A stretch of 64,000 nt of DNA from Haematococcus lacustris (GCA_030144725.1 JASKMD010000014.1:3954101-4018100), one strand, 5' to 3'; positions 10,329 to 23,299 are shown, counted from the stretch's first letter. Translations and numbers: made by a program. Notes: a model not told the origin generated them from the letters alone.

Positions 10329-12156
10329 GGCGCCCCCAACATTCAAAAAATGGCAGTAAACCGACCCCTGGTAGTAGGACGGCTGTAACTCTGCACTCGC
10401 TGCGCCAAATTCAATGCTAGCTGGCTCAGTATGTAGCCAACCCAGCCAGCTACCTTTCACCCATCCAGAATAAACATACACCGAGTAGGCCGTGCACAAC
10501 AAAGCATCAAAGTTAGTGATTCAAATTTGGGCCGTTGCGGGGCATGCCGTCATCGCTGCGACCGCCCGCGTCGCTTAGGCTGCTCTACATGCGCATGCGC
10601 GTCGGCAGCAGCAGTCGGATCGGAAAGCGGTTGCGGCGATGTGGCAATGAGCCCACCTCCCCCCCTTACCTAGAGGGCAATGCCACAGCTCGACCATTGG
10701 GACTTACAGCATGCTACTTACTAGGTTACGCTCCTTTTAGACATTGTTACACACGCTCATACTCAGATATGTCAAAAGCACACTTTGGTCTGTGACCGTC
10801 AACTCCCTTAGCCGATTTCGGGGTCAGGGCCATGCAGTCAGTCACACAGCTCCACACCATGACCGAGTTTGGACTCGGCTCCTCTGAGAGTTACACTCCC
10901 CTACATCCCATCCACCTGCGTGCAAAGTTTCATAGCTCAACTGCCACCCCACAGCCCCGTGGCCCTGATTCTGCTTGGAGAACATGATGTCACTTTGAAG
11001 ATGTCAAACTGATAGAGGCCTGGGCTGTTTAACGTGCGGTTTGTTTTAACAAAAGCGCCAAGGGGTCAAGAACAAACATTTCGTAGCCATTTTCTTGTGA
11101 GTGCAGCGGGTGCAATACAGTGGATGACACAGTAGAGGAGGGGGGGTGTAACCCGGTGATACCTTAGTGTGCGCCGACCCAAATGGTGTATTCGGCGGAA
11201 GCGAGTACGAACATATGCTTCAATCACCCCGTCTAGGTGCCCTGCACGCCTAGCAGGCATCGCGTTGGGTGTTTGCCGGACATTCCATGTGTGCACAACC
11301 GGCTCACTGCGCCAGATAGATGGCGCCACAGGGATGTGGCTCACCGTCCCAAGGATACCCGTCTCGCCGCTGTTATTTGTTCGCGGGCACATGTGGCAGT
11401 ACGCGAGCAAAGACTCCAATGTCGCGCGCTGATGGTCAGATGACGCGCATTGATTTGCAGCTACCAATGTGCCAAACGCTATCGAAAACGATGCAGTATT
11501 TAGAGAGTACTTGCATGCATATTACCAACCCCATGTTGGGGGCGCCTGACATGCGCGCGAGGAGCTGAGCCATTGGCATGTAGGGGAGTATAACTCTCAG
11601 AGGAGCCGAGTCCAAACTCGGTCATGGTGTGGAGTTGTTTGACTGACTGCATGGCCCTGGTCCTGAGATTGGCTTAGGGAGTTGGGGGTCACATACCAAA
11701 GTGAGCTTTTGGCTTATCTGATTATGGGCGTTTGTAACAATGTCTAAGAGGAGCTTAACATAGTAAGTAGCATGCTATAAGTCCGAATGGTCGAGCTGTG
11801 GCATTGCCCTCCAGGTATGGGGAGGAGGCGGGCTCCGTGCCATATTCCCGCAACCGTTTTCATATCCGACAGCTGCTGCCGACACGCATGCTCATGTTGA
11901 GCAGGCTAAGCGACGCGGGCGGTCGAAGCGATGACTGCATGGCCCGTAACGGTTTGAATTTGAATCACTAACTTTGATGCGTTATTGTGCACGGCCTACT
12001 AACTGCATAACTATTCAGGATGGGTGAAAGCTAGCTGGCCGGCTTGCCTACATTGTGAACCGTCTAGCATTATATTTGGCGCTATGAGTGCAGAGTTACA
12101 GCCGTCCTACTACTAGGGGTCGGTTTCCTGTCATTTTTTGTAAGTTGGGGTCGCCC
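10329..12156. mobile_element. 1.8-kb element with ~578-bp inverted arms
   Basis: The left arm (10,329-10,906) and right arm (11,578-12,156) are reverse complements over nearly their whole length, starting GGCGCCCCCAAC / GGGCGACCCCAAC. Both contain CGACCCCTGGTAGTAGGACG-type sequence. The ~670-bp interior includes sequence also found alone at 8.1-8.35 kb and 2.55-2.71 kb. No transposase is visible. I could not identify a target duplication, and the outer limits may shift by a few bases. The right end lies about 57 bp from the APC4 stop codon, so it may supply that gene's 3' UTR or polyadenylation region. Confidence 0.8.
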
Positions 12157-12212
12157 GAGCTGCGGTTCATGGTTCAGTTGTGTGCACCTAGGGGGCGTCC
12201 CATCAACGTACA

Positions 12213-15200
12213 TCAGCATATATCGAGCACTGCCTCGTCCTCCTCACAATCCAGCACAAACATCTGGCCATCTGCACTGCTGACGGCCACCACGCCCCGT
12301 GTGCCACTGGCGAGTAGTGGGGGCACCAGCAGGGGCTGCTTGCTGCCAGCTGCAGCCAGCTCTGCCCTAGCTGCAGCCACACCTACGAGGAGGTCAGCCG
12401 GGCTTGCCATGCAGCCAGAGAGGTGTGTCACTGGCAGTGACGGCCCAGGGACAGGCGGGGCGGCTGCGTTGCAGCCTGGCACAGACCAAGTCCTGAGACC
12501 CAGGGTTGACTGCCGCACAGCCGCTGCTGCGTGCATGTCTCCTACTCCTTTGAGCCCTGCAGCAACAACGCGCCTTGCAGCCCCCGCCTGCACTGCAGCC
12601 AGAGTATTGGTGGCGCCTTGCGCCAAGCATGCCTGCGAGGACCAGGCAAGCACTGGGCTGGTGAGGGGCAGTGCAAAGCAGCCTCAAGCAGTGCTGGCGC
12701 CATGTGTGGAGTGTAGCACGAGAGGAGGGCTGGCTGCTGCACTGAGGACAGGCAGCAACATGTCCACACCAGCTAGGGGGTCTGTGGCTGAACACGTCTG
12801 CTGCAGTGTGCGCTCATGCCGTGGCCAACCACACCCACCTCCAGTAGTGACCCCCAACGCCACCAGTCCTGGACCTCGCACAGCTGCACTGCAGGCAGGA
12901 GCATCACCATGCTGCTCGGCCATGATCCTTCTTCGCCAGGATTAGTCTCTGCTGCTTGTCTGGCTAGGAGGAGCAGCAACTGGCCGTCCTTGTATGGAGC
13001 CAGGTCAGTCGCACACACACCCAGAGGGAGCAGCACCAGCAGGGCGCGGGCCTGCGTTCAGGAGGGCAGGCCAAGCTCTGTGCTCCACTGCCGCCGCTGC
13101 CCTGCCATATGCACTCCTGGCAGATGACCAGGCTTACTATTCATAGCCGCAGCACACGACAGCAAGTGGTTCATGTTGGCTGGGACATAGCCCACAGCCA
13201 CTGACAGGGCCACACCCAGCCTCAGCAAGGTAGCCGCAGCCCTAGCCACCTTCACACAGCTCCGGGTCAAGATGGCATGGCGTGACAGCATGTTATGGCT
13301 GCTGGCCCTGTTTCAGTACAGTGGCTGACCCATGCCCCTGGCGGTAGCGGGACAGCGGGTAGGGCCTGGCAGCATGGCGGCTGGCCACACTGGTTACACT
13401 TGTTTGCAAGACCCTGCTGACCCGAGCTGTCAGCTGCCTTTCCCTCCTGTAGGCTGAGGACATGGCTGGCAGTGGTCAGCCTGGAGGTGGCAGCGAGTGG
13501 GACACGCGGCAGCTCCTTACAGCTGTTTAGCAGATTGATAGACAATCAGCACTTCGCAGCCCACACCAGCCCACACCCCATTGCAGGTCAGGCAGCTGTG
13601 GGCCTTGCTGGTGATAGGGGATAGGACAATGTGACAGCGTGGCAGCCAGTGCGAGCCTGGCCAATAGCCTTAGAGCATTAAAATGGTATGGCCGGGGCTG
13701 ACCGCACCTGCACCCCCGTCACTGTGCCAAAGCAGGTGTCTTGCCCCTCCCTTAGCTGGTCTGCCTGCTGCCCACTTGTGCCAGCCTTGCACTGCAGCTC
13801 CAGCAGCAGCACACCTTCTTGCGCCCTGCCTGCTGTGTGCTGTGGAGGACTAGGCTGTGGAGGGCTGAGAGACATGCTGCCAGAGACATGTTGCTGGCGG
13901 CAGTGGCGCAGCAGACCAGCAGACACGTGCACTGCTAGGGTGACTGAGCAGGAGGCTGCTGCAGAGGGGTCAGGACATGGCGGCAGGCCCTCGGCCTTCA
14001 GCTGCGGCAGCACCACTGCCAGGGGGGTGGAGCAACCCCAGCCATGCTCGCCGCTGTCTGTCCCATGCAGCTCCTCCAGGGAGTGGCAGCCCTGTAGCGC
14101 AGCAGCTGGCAGTGGGGGCAGGATGGTCAGTGAGGCCAGGGGGGTCACACCGGGCGACAGGCGGCCAGGCAGCCCCTGCAGCAACAGCTCCACCTCCGCT
14201 TGCAGTGCAGCCAACTGCTTGCGCAGGGGCCGGCACGGCCAGTCTCCTGCAGCTGGCCCGCTGCTGCCCCCTGCTGGTGGCCGGCCTGGGTCCAGGGCCA
14301 TGGCTGGGTCAGGGCAGGTGGCAGAGGGCTGCACCGGGCTGCCGCGCACCTGCCCAGCTTGCTCCACCCGGTGCTTTGGGGGGCCTGGGCTGCTTTCTTG
14401 CTGCAGCTGTCTGGGTGCAGTCCAAGCAGAGGGAGGCCCAGGTGTGTGCAGCAGGTGCAGCAGAGGGCGCAGGTCCTCCAGGGGCAGCGCCTGACGCCAG
14501 GTGAGGGAGGCGGGCGCCAGGTCAGGATCCACCCAGCTCTCCTGCAGCCAGCAGCATCCACACCCGCTGTGCCTGGTCTACTGCCGGTGCCCTGTAGACT
14601 GCAGCAGCAGCTCATGTATGGCGGCAGCAGCCAGGGCAGGCTGGGCAAGGTGGGATGGTGGGCAGAGCATGGGGCGCACTGTGGCACGGGCACCCACCCT
14701 TTCCATGCTGCACCCTAAGTAACATATGCTACATTACAATCTGGCGGTGCCTGACCACCCTCATGACAGCAGTGGCAGCCGCACAAGAAGCAGCACCAAG
14801 CTGAAAGAGCGCTCCTGCCAGTGGTGAGGTGGGCATGGCGGTGGGCAGGGCCACGGGCTGTGCATGCCTGACCCTGGCCCTGCTCACTGGCACCCAGCTA
14901 GCCCTGTATTTGCCCCAGACCCGGGCCCTAGCCTCCTTGTCACCGTCAAGTCCGGAGTGAGGCAGTCAGTGTGCAGCCCAGCCTCCAGCAGGGCCACCAC
15001 CGCTGCCTCGTCCACACGCATGCTGGCAGCCGCAGAGCCAGCAGCGCTGAGGCCACCCGGCAGCGAGGCTGCGACCTCAGGCACCACCTCATCGTCCAGC
15101 ACCAGCACTGCAGCCCAGAGCCACACAGCACACCCACACACCTGGCTGCACACACACACACACCTGGCTGCACACCCACACACACCTGACACAGGCATCT

Positions 15201-18200
15201 GGGAGAGGGACGTGGCTGCACCCCTGTCTGATAGTGTCTGCGGGGTCTGTCTGGAGCTTGCCGGCCTGCCAGCTGGCCCCGGGCTGTCACCCAAACCGGC
15301 CATGCCCTGCTTGCCTGTCCTCAACAGCCAGCTGCACAGCGCCCGGTACTGAGCCCCCAGGCGGCCGCAGGACAAGCGCAGCGCCTCCGCCCCTAGCAGC
15401 GCTCGCGCAGCCTCAGCCTCAGCAGCACCGCACAGCTCGGCCTGAGGCGGCATACAGGGGCAAGGGGAGGAGGGCCAGGCTGGGGTGGCAGCAGGTGTCC
15501 AAGCGGGGGTCCTGGATCAGGAGCGGCCTGGTGGAAAGGAGGGGCAGGAAGAAAGTGAGGACCGAGAGCACCAGGGCAGTTCACTGGTCTGCCAGGAGGC
15601 ACACAACTGCTGCCCCAGCTAGCCCCAGCTAGCCCCCGCTAGTCCGCACCACACTGCACCGGCCCTCAGCACCCTGCCGGCCTCCCCCAGGGTCAACCAC
15701 CTGCAGCCTTAGCTCCTGTGCGGCCCCGCCCTGGGGCGCCGCCAGCCCCCTTAGCTCACCCAGCAGGAAGCAGGCGCAGTGCAGGGCCGGCTGGACCTGG
15801 AGCGCAGTGGCAGGGCAGCAGTAGCAGCCCCCTCACAGGGCAGCTGCTGAGTTCACCGCAGCCAAGCGTCCTGGGCCCTGCCCCCTGCTGGACTGCCCCC
15901 CTCCCCTCCACCTGCTCCTGCAGCAGCGCGTGCACGGCTTGCAGGCTGCCGTCCAGCATCTTGGCCAGCCGGCGCAGTCCAGCCTCTGTGAGCCGGCCTG
16001 ACAGGAAGGCCGCCAGCCCTGGGCTTGCCACCCCTGAGGCACAGCCAGCAAACGCCAATGTCTCCCTTGCCTAGCAGCCTGGTTTGAAGCGCAGCGGGGC
16101 AGCAGTCAAGCTGGGCAGTCACCTGAGGCCAGGGTGCAGGCCAGCTCGGCTGCCACCGCCTCCTCTTCGCTGACCTGCTCGCCCTCTGGGCCCTGCAGCC
16201 CCTGCAGCCCCTCCTGGTGGTCGAGCAGGCAGCTGGCCAGCACCCCCAGCTGCTTCACCAGCTCGGCCTGAGCGGACTGCCACTGACGACCAGCCTTAGC
16301 CACAGCGGCGCTGGCCACTGCACAGCTCAGCATGGGGCACACAGGCAGGGAGTGAAGCCAGCCAGGAGGGGCAGGGGCCCCATGTGCCGCCCCATGTACC
16401 TGCTCTGGCCCCATACCCCCTTGGCCCTGACACTGCCTGGCTGCTTGTGGTGGCCCGCTCTGGCTGTGCCTCCGCTGCTCCTGCCAGCCCCCCACCCACC
16501 TTCCAGTGTGTGCTGCAGCTCCCCTGCCAGCACAGCCAGCAGGTGCAGGTCAGCATGTCGCTGGTGCAGGCCGCCCAGCCAGTGGACCCGGCAGGTCAAT
16601 GCGCCTGCACCCAGGCCCAGCTGAGCAGGTCGCGGCAGCCCGGCAGACCCATCAGTACTGGGTGGCAAGGGCGTCAAGGGTGGTAAGGGGGCGTCAAGGG
16701 TGATGGGCAAGAGGTCGGGGAGTGGTTGGTGCAGCAGCTGGCGCTGGCCGCACCTGCCGCCAGGTCATCAGGCAGGCAGTCAGGGGCCAGGCAGGCTGTT
16801 GTGATGAGGAAGGCCAGGTCGCGGCTGAGGTGAGCGCTGCTCTGCAGCCAGGTTGCACACAGGGCTGGCACCTGGGGCCAGGGGCCACAGTCTCCGGCGC
16901 ACTGGCCTGGCCACACACCTGCCAGGTCAGACCCCTGGCCTTGGACCCCGCCCCTCCCTCAGACCCAGCGGGTTCAGCAGGGGCAGGCAATGTGGAGGGG
17001 CCGTGGGCTGCAGCTGTTGGGAGGTACAGGAACTGGAAGCTGCCAAAGGCCGCCACCGCCACCTCCCCGCGGCTGGTGCTGGCCACCAGGCAGTTGAGCG
17101 CCTGTGTCCACAATGCAGGGCATGCAGGGGAGTTGCAGGCAGGCTGCGGCTGGGGCCAGAGGCAGGGCAGCAGCAGGCTGCGACAGTCAGCGCAGCGTGT
17201 CTCCTGCCACACTGCAGCCAGCACCTGACCTCGGGTGCGGGCGGCCAGTCACCAGGGGCGGGACTGCCTCTCCTGTCCAGCCCCTGCTGGGAGGTGGCGC
17301 TGGCCAGGGCCATACCTGGCCAGCTCAGCAGGCGGTGGTGGCGCATCGCAAACATCTGCAGTAAGGCGGACAGGCCAGCGAGGTTGGTGGCGGGTGCAGT
17401 GCAGCTCAGCCTGAGGCTGACAGGGGCTCAGTTAATTCGTGCTGCTCTGCCCCCCGCAAGCCCCTGGGCCATGGTGAGCGTGCTGCTGACCTGCTGCTGA
17501 GCTGACTTGTGCTGCAGAGGCAGCGCCTGCACCCAGGACAGGCTGACCACCGGCGCCGCCCCCCCTGGCCTGCCCTTGGGCCCAGGCAGCCAGTGGCTCA
17601 GCACCCTGCAGCGCTCCACGTCATACAGCGTCACCCGCCCGTCACTGCCTGCCGCTGCCAGCACCTTGCCTGCAGGGAGCAGTGGGGCGCAGCGGGCAGC
17701 TGTGACAGCCGCCAAGGTGCAGTGCTGGACTCACACAGCGGTTGAGTCACCCTGGTGAGGACTTCAGGTCAGCTGTGTGGCCGCACCCCTGCGCTGGCCT
17801 TGCCATGCTCCAGCCCTGGGGTTACCCAACGGCCAGCTCCTGGCAGCTGCTCAGAGGCAGCAGGGCAAGAGGGCAGGCAGAGGGGGCAGCACAACAGGGC
17901 TGGTGGCACGACTGATGGGAGCAGGTCCTAGTGGCCAGCCCCAGGACCCCAGCTGACCTCCTGGCCACCAGGACCTGCGCTGGAAGCTCTGGTAACCTGG
18001 TATTCTGGCCACAACCTGGTATTCTGGCTACATTCTGGTACAACTGGGTACACTAGCTGCATGCTTGTATGCCTCAAGCTGGCTGCTCCCCTGCCACCCA
18101 GCAGGGCAGGTGGCATGCGGGGCAGCAGCGACTCACACCGTCTGGGCAGGGCCTGGCCCTCTTCTGCTCCTTTCCTCCTGCACACATCCCTTCCCCCAGC

Positions 18201-18768
18201 TTGCCATCCCACCCACCCTCAGGCTGCCAACACAGCGATGTGAGCGTGTGCAAATCCAGCTGTGTGGACCACAGGCGCTGCGCGTCCAGTCGCTGTATGC
18301 TCAGCTGACCATCCTCAGTCACCAGCGCCAGCAGGTCCATGCAGGGACACCAGCTGCCCCCCACCACCTACGGCCAGCAAGCAGGGAGGTGCAGGCAAGG
18401 GGGAGAAAGGCGGCAGCCTGGCCAGTGGCAGTGTGGTAGGGTATGCCAGGCATTCCCGCATGCCACCCCTGGTGGAAACATTGACATGGCATGCAGTGGC
18501 CGCGGTGGTAAGGAGGAGGGCATGGTGGGTGGTGCTGGGTGAGTTTGGTGCAGCTGGTACCTGATGTGTGAGGGGGGTGTCATGCAGCAGCGTGAAGGCA
18601 GGGCGCAGCAGGTGGGGCGATGAGGCCCACTGCTTGTCCTCATCAGGGGCCTCCTATAGCCACGGTAGCAGGGTCCATACAGCTGTGCTGGCAAATGAGG
18701 TAAGTTGGCGCAAATCAGGAGGGCAGAAGGTCCTGTACCTGGGCGCACAGTGACAAAGCTGGCGCCAT
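12213..18768 (-). CDS. ANAPC4: Anaphase-promoting complex subunit 4 (spliced)
   Basis: APC4 is a scaffold subunit of the APC/C ubiquitin ligase that drives mitotic exit. Clean first exons are 18,739-18,768 (ATG at 18,768), 18,561-18,653, 18,217-18,367 and 17,491-17,669, with GT-AG ends and matching phases. They encode FTLLHDTPL, then MDLLALVTEDGQLSIQRL, QRLWS and TSLCWQPEGKVLAAAGSDG, which is the APC4 amino-terminal WD40 pattern. LNCLVASTSRGEVAV (~17,100), SRDLAFLI (~16,830), a long-helical region (~16,560-15,270, including FLSGRLTEAGLRRLAKMLDG and LLGELRGL) and APYKDGQLLLLL (~13,000) follow in family order. The last exon ends RGVVAVSSADGQMFVLD...DEAVLDIC with TGA at 12,213-12,215, the usual acidic tail. 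Internal exon borders between 17.1 and 12.7 kb are approximate. Confidence 0.88.
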
Positions 18769-19109
18769 GGCTGCTGACCCGCGAGTGTCGAGCGAGCGAG
18801 TGCCGTGCGGAGAGTGACAAGAGTCGAAGGTATCAGGCAGCACGGCGGGGGGTTCGCGCACACTGCGCACACTGCGGCCCGTGAACTCTCGTTATGACAT
18901 CGTTACAGCGTTATGAATTTGCATTCCTTTGCTTCCGCATTCTTTCACAGTCATCAAAAATGTCATGCATGTACATGCAGCTGGGTAATCACAGCATCCC
19001 AACCATCCCGCTGCATGATAAGGGTATGTCCGCTAATATTAGTTCCGAGCCAGAAGTGGCGTATTCGCTAATAGTAGCGCTAATACTAGCTCAAGCGGCT
19101 AACCCTAAC
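18769..19109. other. Gene-free stretch upstream of ANAPC4
   Basis: It should hold the APC4 promoter. I see no TATA box that I would assign with confidence. About 19,030-19,100 has GCTAATATTAG/GCTAATAGTAG-like short inverted words. Confidence 0.4.
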
Positions 19110-19381
19110 CCAGATGCACAGAGGGGGTAGTGGATGACGCCATGCATTTCATCTTTGAGTGCACTGCCACGAGTTCCATCAGGGAGCAGCCGGAGTTTGC
19201 CATGACCTTACAGAACAATAATGAGAACTTGCATGACTTCATGTTGAGCCCATGTGCACCTTTGTTTGTGCACCTTGCTTTGAAGTGCGTTACAGGAAGT
19301 CCCGAACCCCTAGAGGGGGAGGGCGGCCTAGCAGCCTAACGGCTGACGGCTCAAGCGGTGTAAGCCACATCATCATCATCA
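19110..19381 (+). pseudogene. 5'-truncated LINE 3' end
   Basis: This stretch matches 58,379-58,634, the end of the LINE ORF2-like remnant. Both encode VDDAMHFIFEC and ENLHDFMLSPCAPLFVHLAL, and share the trailer AACGGCTGACGG. The C...C...H...C spacing ending in MHFIFEC resembles the zinc-knuckle tail of L1-type reverse transcriptases. The copy ends in ATC repeats (~19,369-19,381), a plausible 3' tail. It is about 260 bp long, so it is a dead fragment. Confidence 0.8.
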
Positions 19382-19545
19382 AGCGGCGTGAGCCAATACC
19401 GGGAGCTAACATGAGCTGATTAGAGCTCATATGAGCTCATATGACCTTCCGGGAGCTGATATGAGCCAAACGGGAGCTGACATGAGCTACTACGAGCTAA
19501 TTGGGAGCTCATATCAGCTCATATTAGCTCATGTTAGAAACTAAT
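19382..19545. repeat. GAGCTCATATGAGCTCATATG repeat cluster
   Basis: GAGCTNATATGAGC and its palindromic variants recur at least eight times in 150 bp (for example 19,425-19,450 and 19,510-19,540). The words are self-complementary and could form hairpins or be protein-binding sites. No gene is seen. Confidence 0.75.
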
Positions 19546-21309
19546 ATTAGATGGGGGGGAACCACTGGTGGTGGCACCCTATGCATGATAGGAACCTCTA
19601 CCACATGCCCCCACCAGGCCACGACCATGTGACGGAGCCCTGCTGCTAACGGCGCAAATGGGGATGTCAGCTGGAGGCATTTACTTGAACCCGTTCTTTC
19701 AGTAGTGTTCCATAAGCATTCTCGTCTCTACTCTACTCTGAGGTTGGCATGGGAGAGTGCGGACAATTCTCCAGCATGAGATCCAGCATGAGACACGCAA
19801 TTATAATCTCCTGGCTGGCTGGTAGGTAGTATGCAACCCCTACGTTGTTCCTGCCAAGCCTGCCCCTACAGTGTTACTCTTGGCTCCCGTTGCTAGATTG
19901 ACCACGGCTACGCGCAGAGTGTGATGGAGAACTAGATAGCTTGTGAAGTGCGGGTTGGCTCTAGACCTCTGCGGCTATGTCCCCCTCTCCCCTCAGGCTT
20001 GCCCTTCCTTTGGGGAAGGGGAGTGCACATCTGCAGCTTCTTCTTGTACAACTCCTCCCTCTTGTATGCTGGCAAGGCAGGCGGGTCCACCTTAAATCAG
20101 CTGGAGAAGGTCGCCCTACTGCCCACCTGTCGCAATGCCCAACAGAGCGCGTTACAGGGCACCTCCGCCGTCATGCTCTTTAATGGAACCGTGCATACTA
20201 TGCTACCAAGGCATGTGCGCCGTGTGTGTGCTGTGTGAATCAATGTGGCACTCTATGTGGTACTCTGGTTGCGACAGTCAAGGTTCCCTGCTGCTGGAAT
20301 TGTAACATTGAGGTTAACAACACACCATGAAGGCATATTGTACATTGAAGGCTGCACACTTCAGTTTTGTGCGGGGTCCATCTCGTGACATCCTCTCAAC
20401 AATGACCGGGCACCATCACCAAGGCAGCGCCACGCATGTTAACACTTGAGCCAGCTGTGGTTAGGGCCTCTCACGGCAACGACCAGAGGTTGGCCAGTCA
20501 GTGCTATGGGAAAGGTGCACATCCATGCCATCCACGAGCACATCAGGCACAGGTCAAGCGCAGTGGCCAGAGGGGCTGCTGTCAGCTCCCGTTTCCTTGG
20601 CTGTTGCTGTAGGCCTAAGGAGCTGCCCAAGGCTGGTCAACCTCACTGAGGACCTTTACCAACGCAGCCACGTACAAAGCTCTGCCCCTTACCGTCCACC
20701 TAATGCCCAACGTTTCCACATATCACACTCTGGCCCGCCTGATGACAGTGTGATGCATAGAGTTGAAAGAGTTCAGACTTCTGTTCCCAGCTTCTGTGGC
20801 CCTCAAGACCAGGTTCATCAGGTTCACAAAGGCATAGGAAGCAGCTCGGGAGGCTTCAGTAGGGGTGAGAGCAACGAGTGTGTGGGGTGCGGCACGTCCT
20901 GGGCCACAATGGACAGGAGGTCTTACCTGCTGCTGAAGGGTGTCCACCAAGGCAGCATCTGCAGTAGCCGCATGCTGCTTGGCAATAGCACTGGCTTGTA
21001 GTTAGGCAGGGGGCTCTGCTCCATGCACACATGTCCCAGCTCCCACATGTGGAGGTACAACTGTTGTGCCTGCAGCTCCAGCTGGCTGGCCTGACCGCCC
21101 TGCAGCTGACTGATCATCACTTCCTGCGATTGTGTTACTGCTCGGCCAGATGTGGCTGCCAGGCCGTGCTTCCGCCCAGCTAGCCGCTGTCCTTTGAGGC
21201 GGACTGAGCTGCTAGAGGCGCTCATCTGCCAGGGCTGCTGTGCCTGCACAGTGGCCAGGCTGGTTGGAGTAAGCAGGGTGCGGCGTGAGCTGCTGGCTGC
21301 TTTTCATGA
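19546..21309. other. No firm gene; possible downstream exons of GT49-like gene
   Basis: Minus-strand frames at 21,249-20,923 (containing YLHMWELGHVCMEQSPLPN) and 20,950-20,723 (containing SRAASYAFVNLMNLVLRA) look protein-like. They could be 3' exons of the glycosyltransferase gene at 21.3-22.4 kb. I could not tie them by splice phase. About 19,546-20,430 shows nothing. Confidence 0.35.
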
Positions 21310-21329
21310 TTGTGTGAAAGCTGCAGACC

Positions 21330-22396
21330 AGGACTGCTGTGCTGGCTGGCGGCATGCACAACGGCTTGCAGCAGCGCCTCGCGATGTGCGCGTGCCTCCT
21401 CCATGCTCATGCCCTGTGCGCTGGAGCCCTGGACAAAGCTGTTGAACTGGCCACCCTGGCCGAACAGGCGGGCAGCAATGGTGGTCTGGTGAGGCAGGTG
21501 GATGAGCCACGCATCGGCCAGCACCATCAGGCGCATGCCCCCATTTCCAGCAGCGTATGCCACATGCACACCAGCATCATCAGCTATGCTGCTGTGCTCT
21601 GCTGTGCTGTGCTGTGCTCACTTATGCCAGCCATTGTGCACTGACAGGAGCGCTCCTGCCCACGCTACCCAGCCTGTAGCTTAGCTGGGTGAAGCTGGCC
21701 ACCCACTGCCAGCCGTGCATTGCACTGCACCTGCATTTGCTTGTTGAAGCCAAAGCCCTTGAAGGGCACGTCATACCAAGGCAGCAGCGCACGGTGACCG
21801 ATGTACCACGGCTCACTGACTGGGGCATAGGGCGCCTGGGGCGGAACAACGTCAATGCTGCAAAGTGGGGAGATGATGCACGATGCTGGACACCAGCCAT
21901 CAGCTTGCCCTAGCCCATCACACCCATCCATCACACCCATCCAACGACATAACATTGACCCAGCCACAGCCTAAACTACTTAACTTCATGCGTCCAAGGC
22001 ACCCTGTGACCCCAATCATGTCAGGTGCGGGAGCTATGGCAGTGAGTGATGTCACACCCATTGTAGGGAACACCTGAGCTCCTGGGCTCCAGGAGACAGC
22101 AAGGCCCAGCAGCAGCGTGCATGTTTGATCAGTCATGTCCAATCAGTACGACTGGATCCAGCTGCAGGGTGACAGGCAATAGGCCGCCAGGCGCAGGCCG
22201 CCCCGCAAGTGGGTGGACGCAGAACAGCATGATTTTGACGCAGCTAAGCCGTGGCAGCAGGAGCATTGCACAACAGCAGCAGTAGCTGAGGACCATGAGG
22301 GGAGCCTGGTTCCGGTCCGTACCTCATAAGATGTGAACTTCTTGGCTCGTAGCCAGCGCCGAAAGTCCACGTTGTTGTGAGTTGCACGGTTGCAGT
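21330..22396 (-). CDS. LARGE/GT49-like glycosyltransferase exons (partial)
   Basis: Four exons fit: 22,323-22,396 (ATHNNVDFRRWLRAKKF), 21,731-21,835 (SEPWYIGHRALLPWYDVPFK then GFGFNKQ), 21,669-21,705 (WVASFTQLSYRL) and 21,583 to about 21,330 (GMRLMVLADAWLIHLPH). The order FEPY-like motif, P-YD--F-GFG-NK, then -LIH-PH is the signature of LARGE-type GT49 glycosyltransferases, Golgi type II membrane enzymes that extend glycans. All exon phases agree if a 25-nt intron at 21,706-21,730 is real. Without it, exons two and four do not join in frame. The amino-terminal half, including any DxD motif or membrane anchor, was not found upstream, so the gene may be fragmentary. The 3' limit is approximate. 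Confidence 0.6.
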
Positions 22397-23299
22397 CTAA
22401 GGGGCAATGCATGCCACAAGTTGACTCAGACTTATGTTCTTGTCCATTGCACTAGATGGCGTCATTGTAACCAAAGCTAGGGATGGTCACTCCATTCACC
22501 ACAATAAGAGTGAGGTGGGCACTGCCACTGCAGTTTGCAGCAGACAGGCCAACATGCATCCACTCACTTGAACCCCATTGCATCTGCCATTATTGCAAAT
22601 CTTACTTGCTTATCCTCCATGCTTGTCAAGTACTAGGGCAGTGGGCCCGTCCCACATCGGACGGGCAGCAGGCAACATATGTATGGGCGGCCTCCATTTC
22701 TTTAACAACCAGCCCGATAGACAGCCGGTCAAGCAAGCCCGCATGCAGCCAAACAAAAGTATGCACGTTCAAGTCCACTTGCGTGTGTGTGTTGATGATG
22801 TTCGCATGCTTGCTTGATGTCCGCTTTGCATCCCTTGGCATCTGAAAAATGTGTGTGAGCATGATATCCAGTTATCACTTCTGCAGTGTGCGGTGTGTGT
22901 GGGGGTAGCAATAGTGTGTGGCAAGACCAATTGCAATGGCAGCTGCAGTCATAGTGGCAGCAGCAGTGATGCTAGCTCAGTGCTAGGTCAATGCAAGTTG
23001 GCATGGCCTGTCACCAGTCCTCATCGTCGTCAGGGTACACTACGGAAGCACGGAGAGGCAGCACAGACACCACATGCGAATGATGCCACCCACCTGGTGA
23101 AACCCGTCAAGCAAGCCTACACGACCTGCTTCCTGCTTATGGTAGCCTGCTGCTTCATTTCTTCCTTTGATTCTTCCCTTGTGGCGATACAGGGGCCTTT
23201 AAACCCATTTTGTCACCAAACGCCCCTTTGGGAGCTTTCCCCGCCTGGGTTTAACCGTGCACTCCTTGCGCTTCGTTGCCTTTTGTAGTAAACGACCGT
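22397..23299. other. No supported gene
   Basis: This is where 5' exons of the GT49-like gene should lie. A minus-strand frame at 22,862-22,626 follows a good TTTTTCAG acceptor but has no recognisable motif. I see no catalytic DxD-like exon. Confidence 0.4.
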
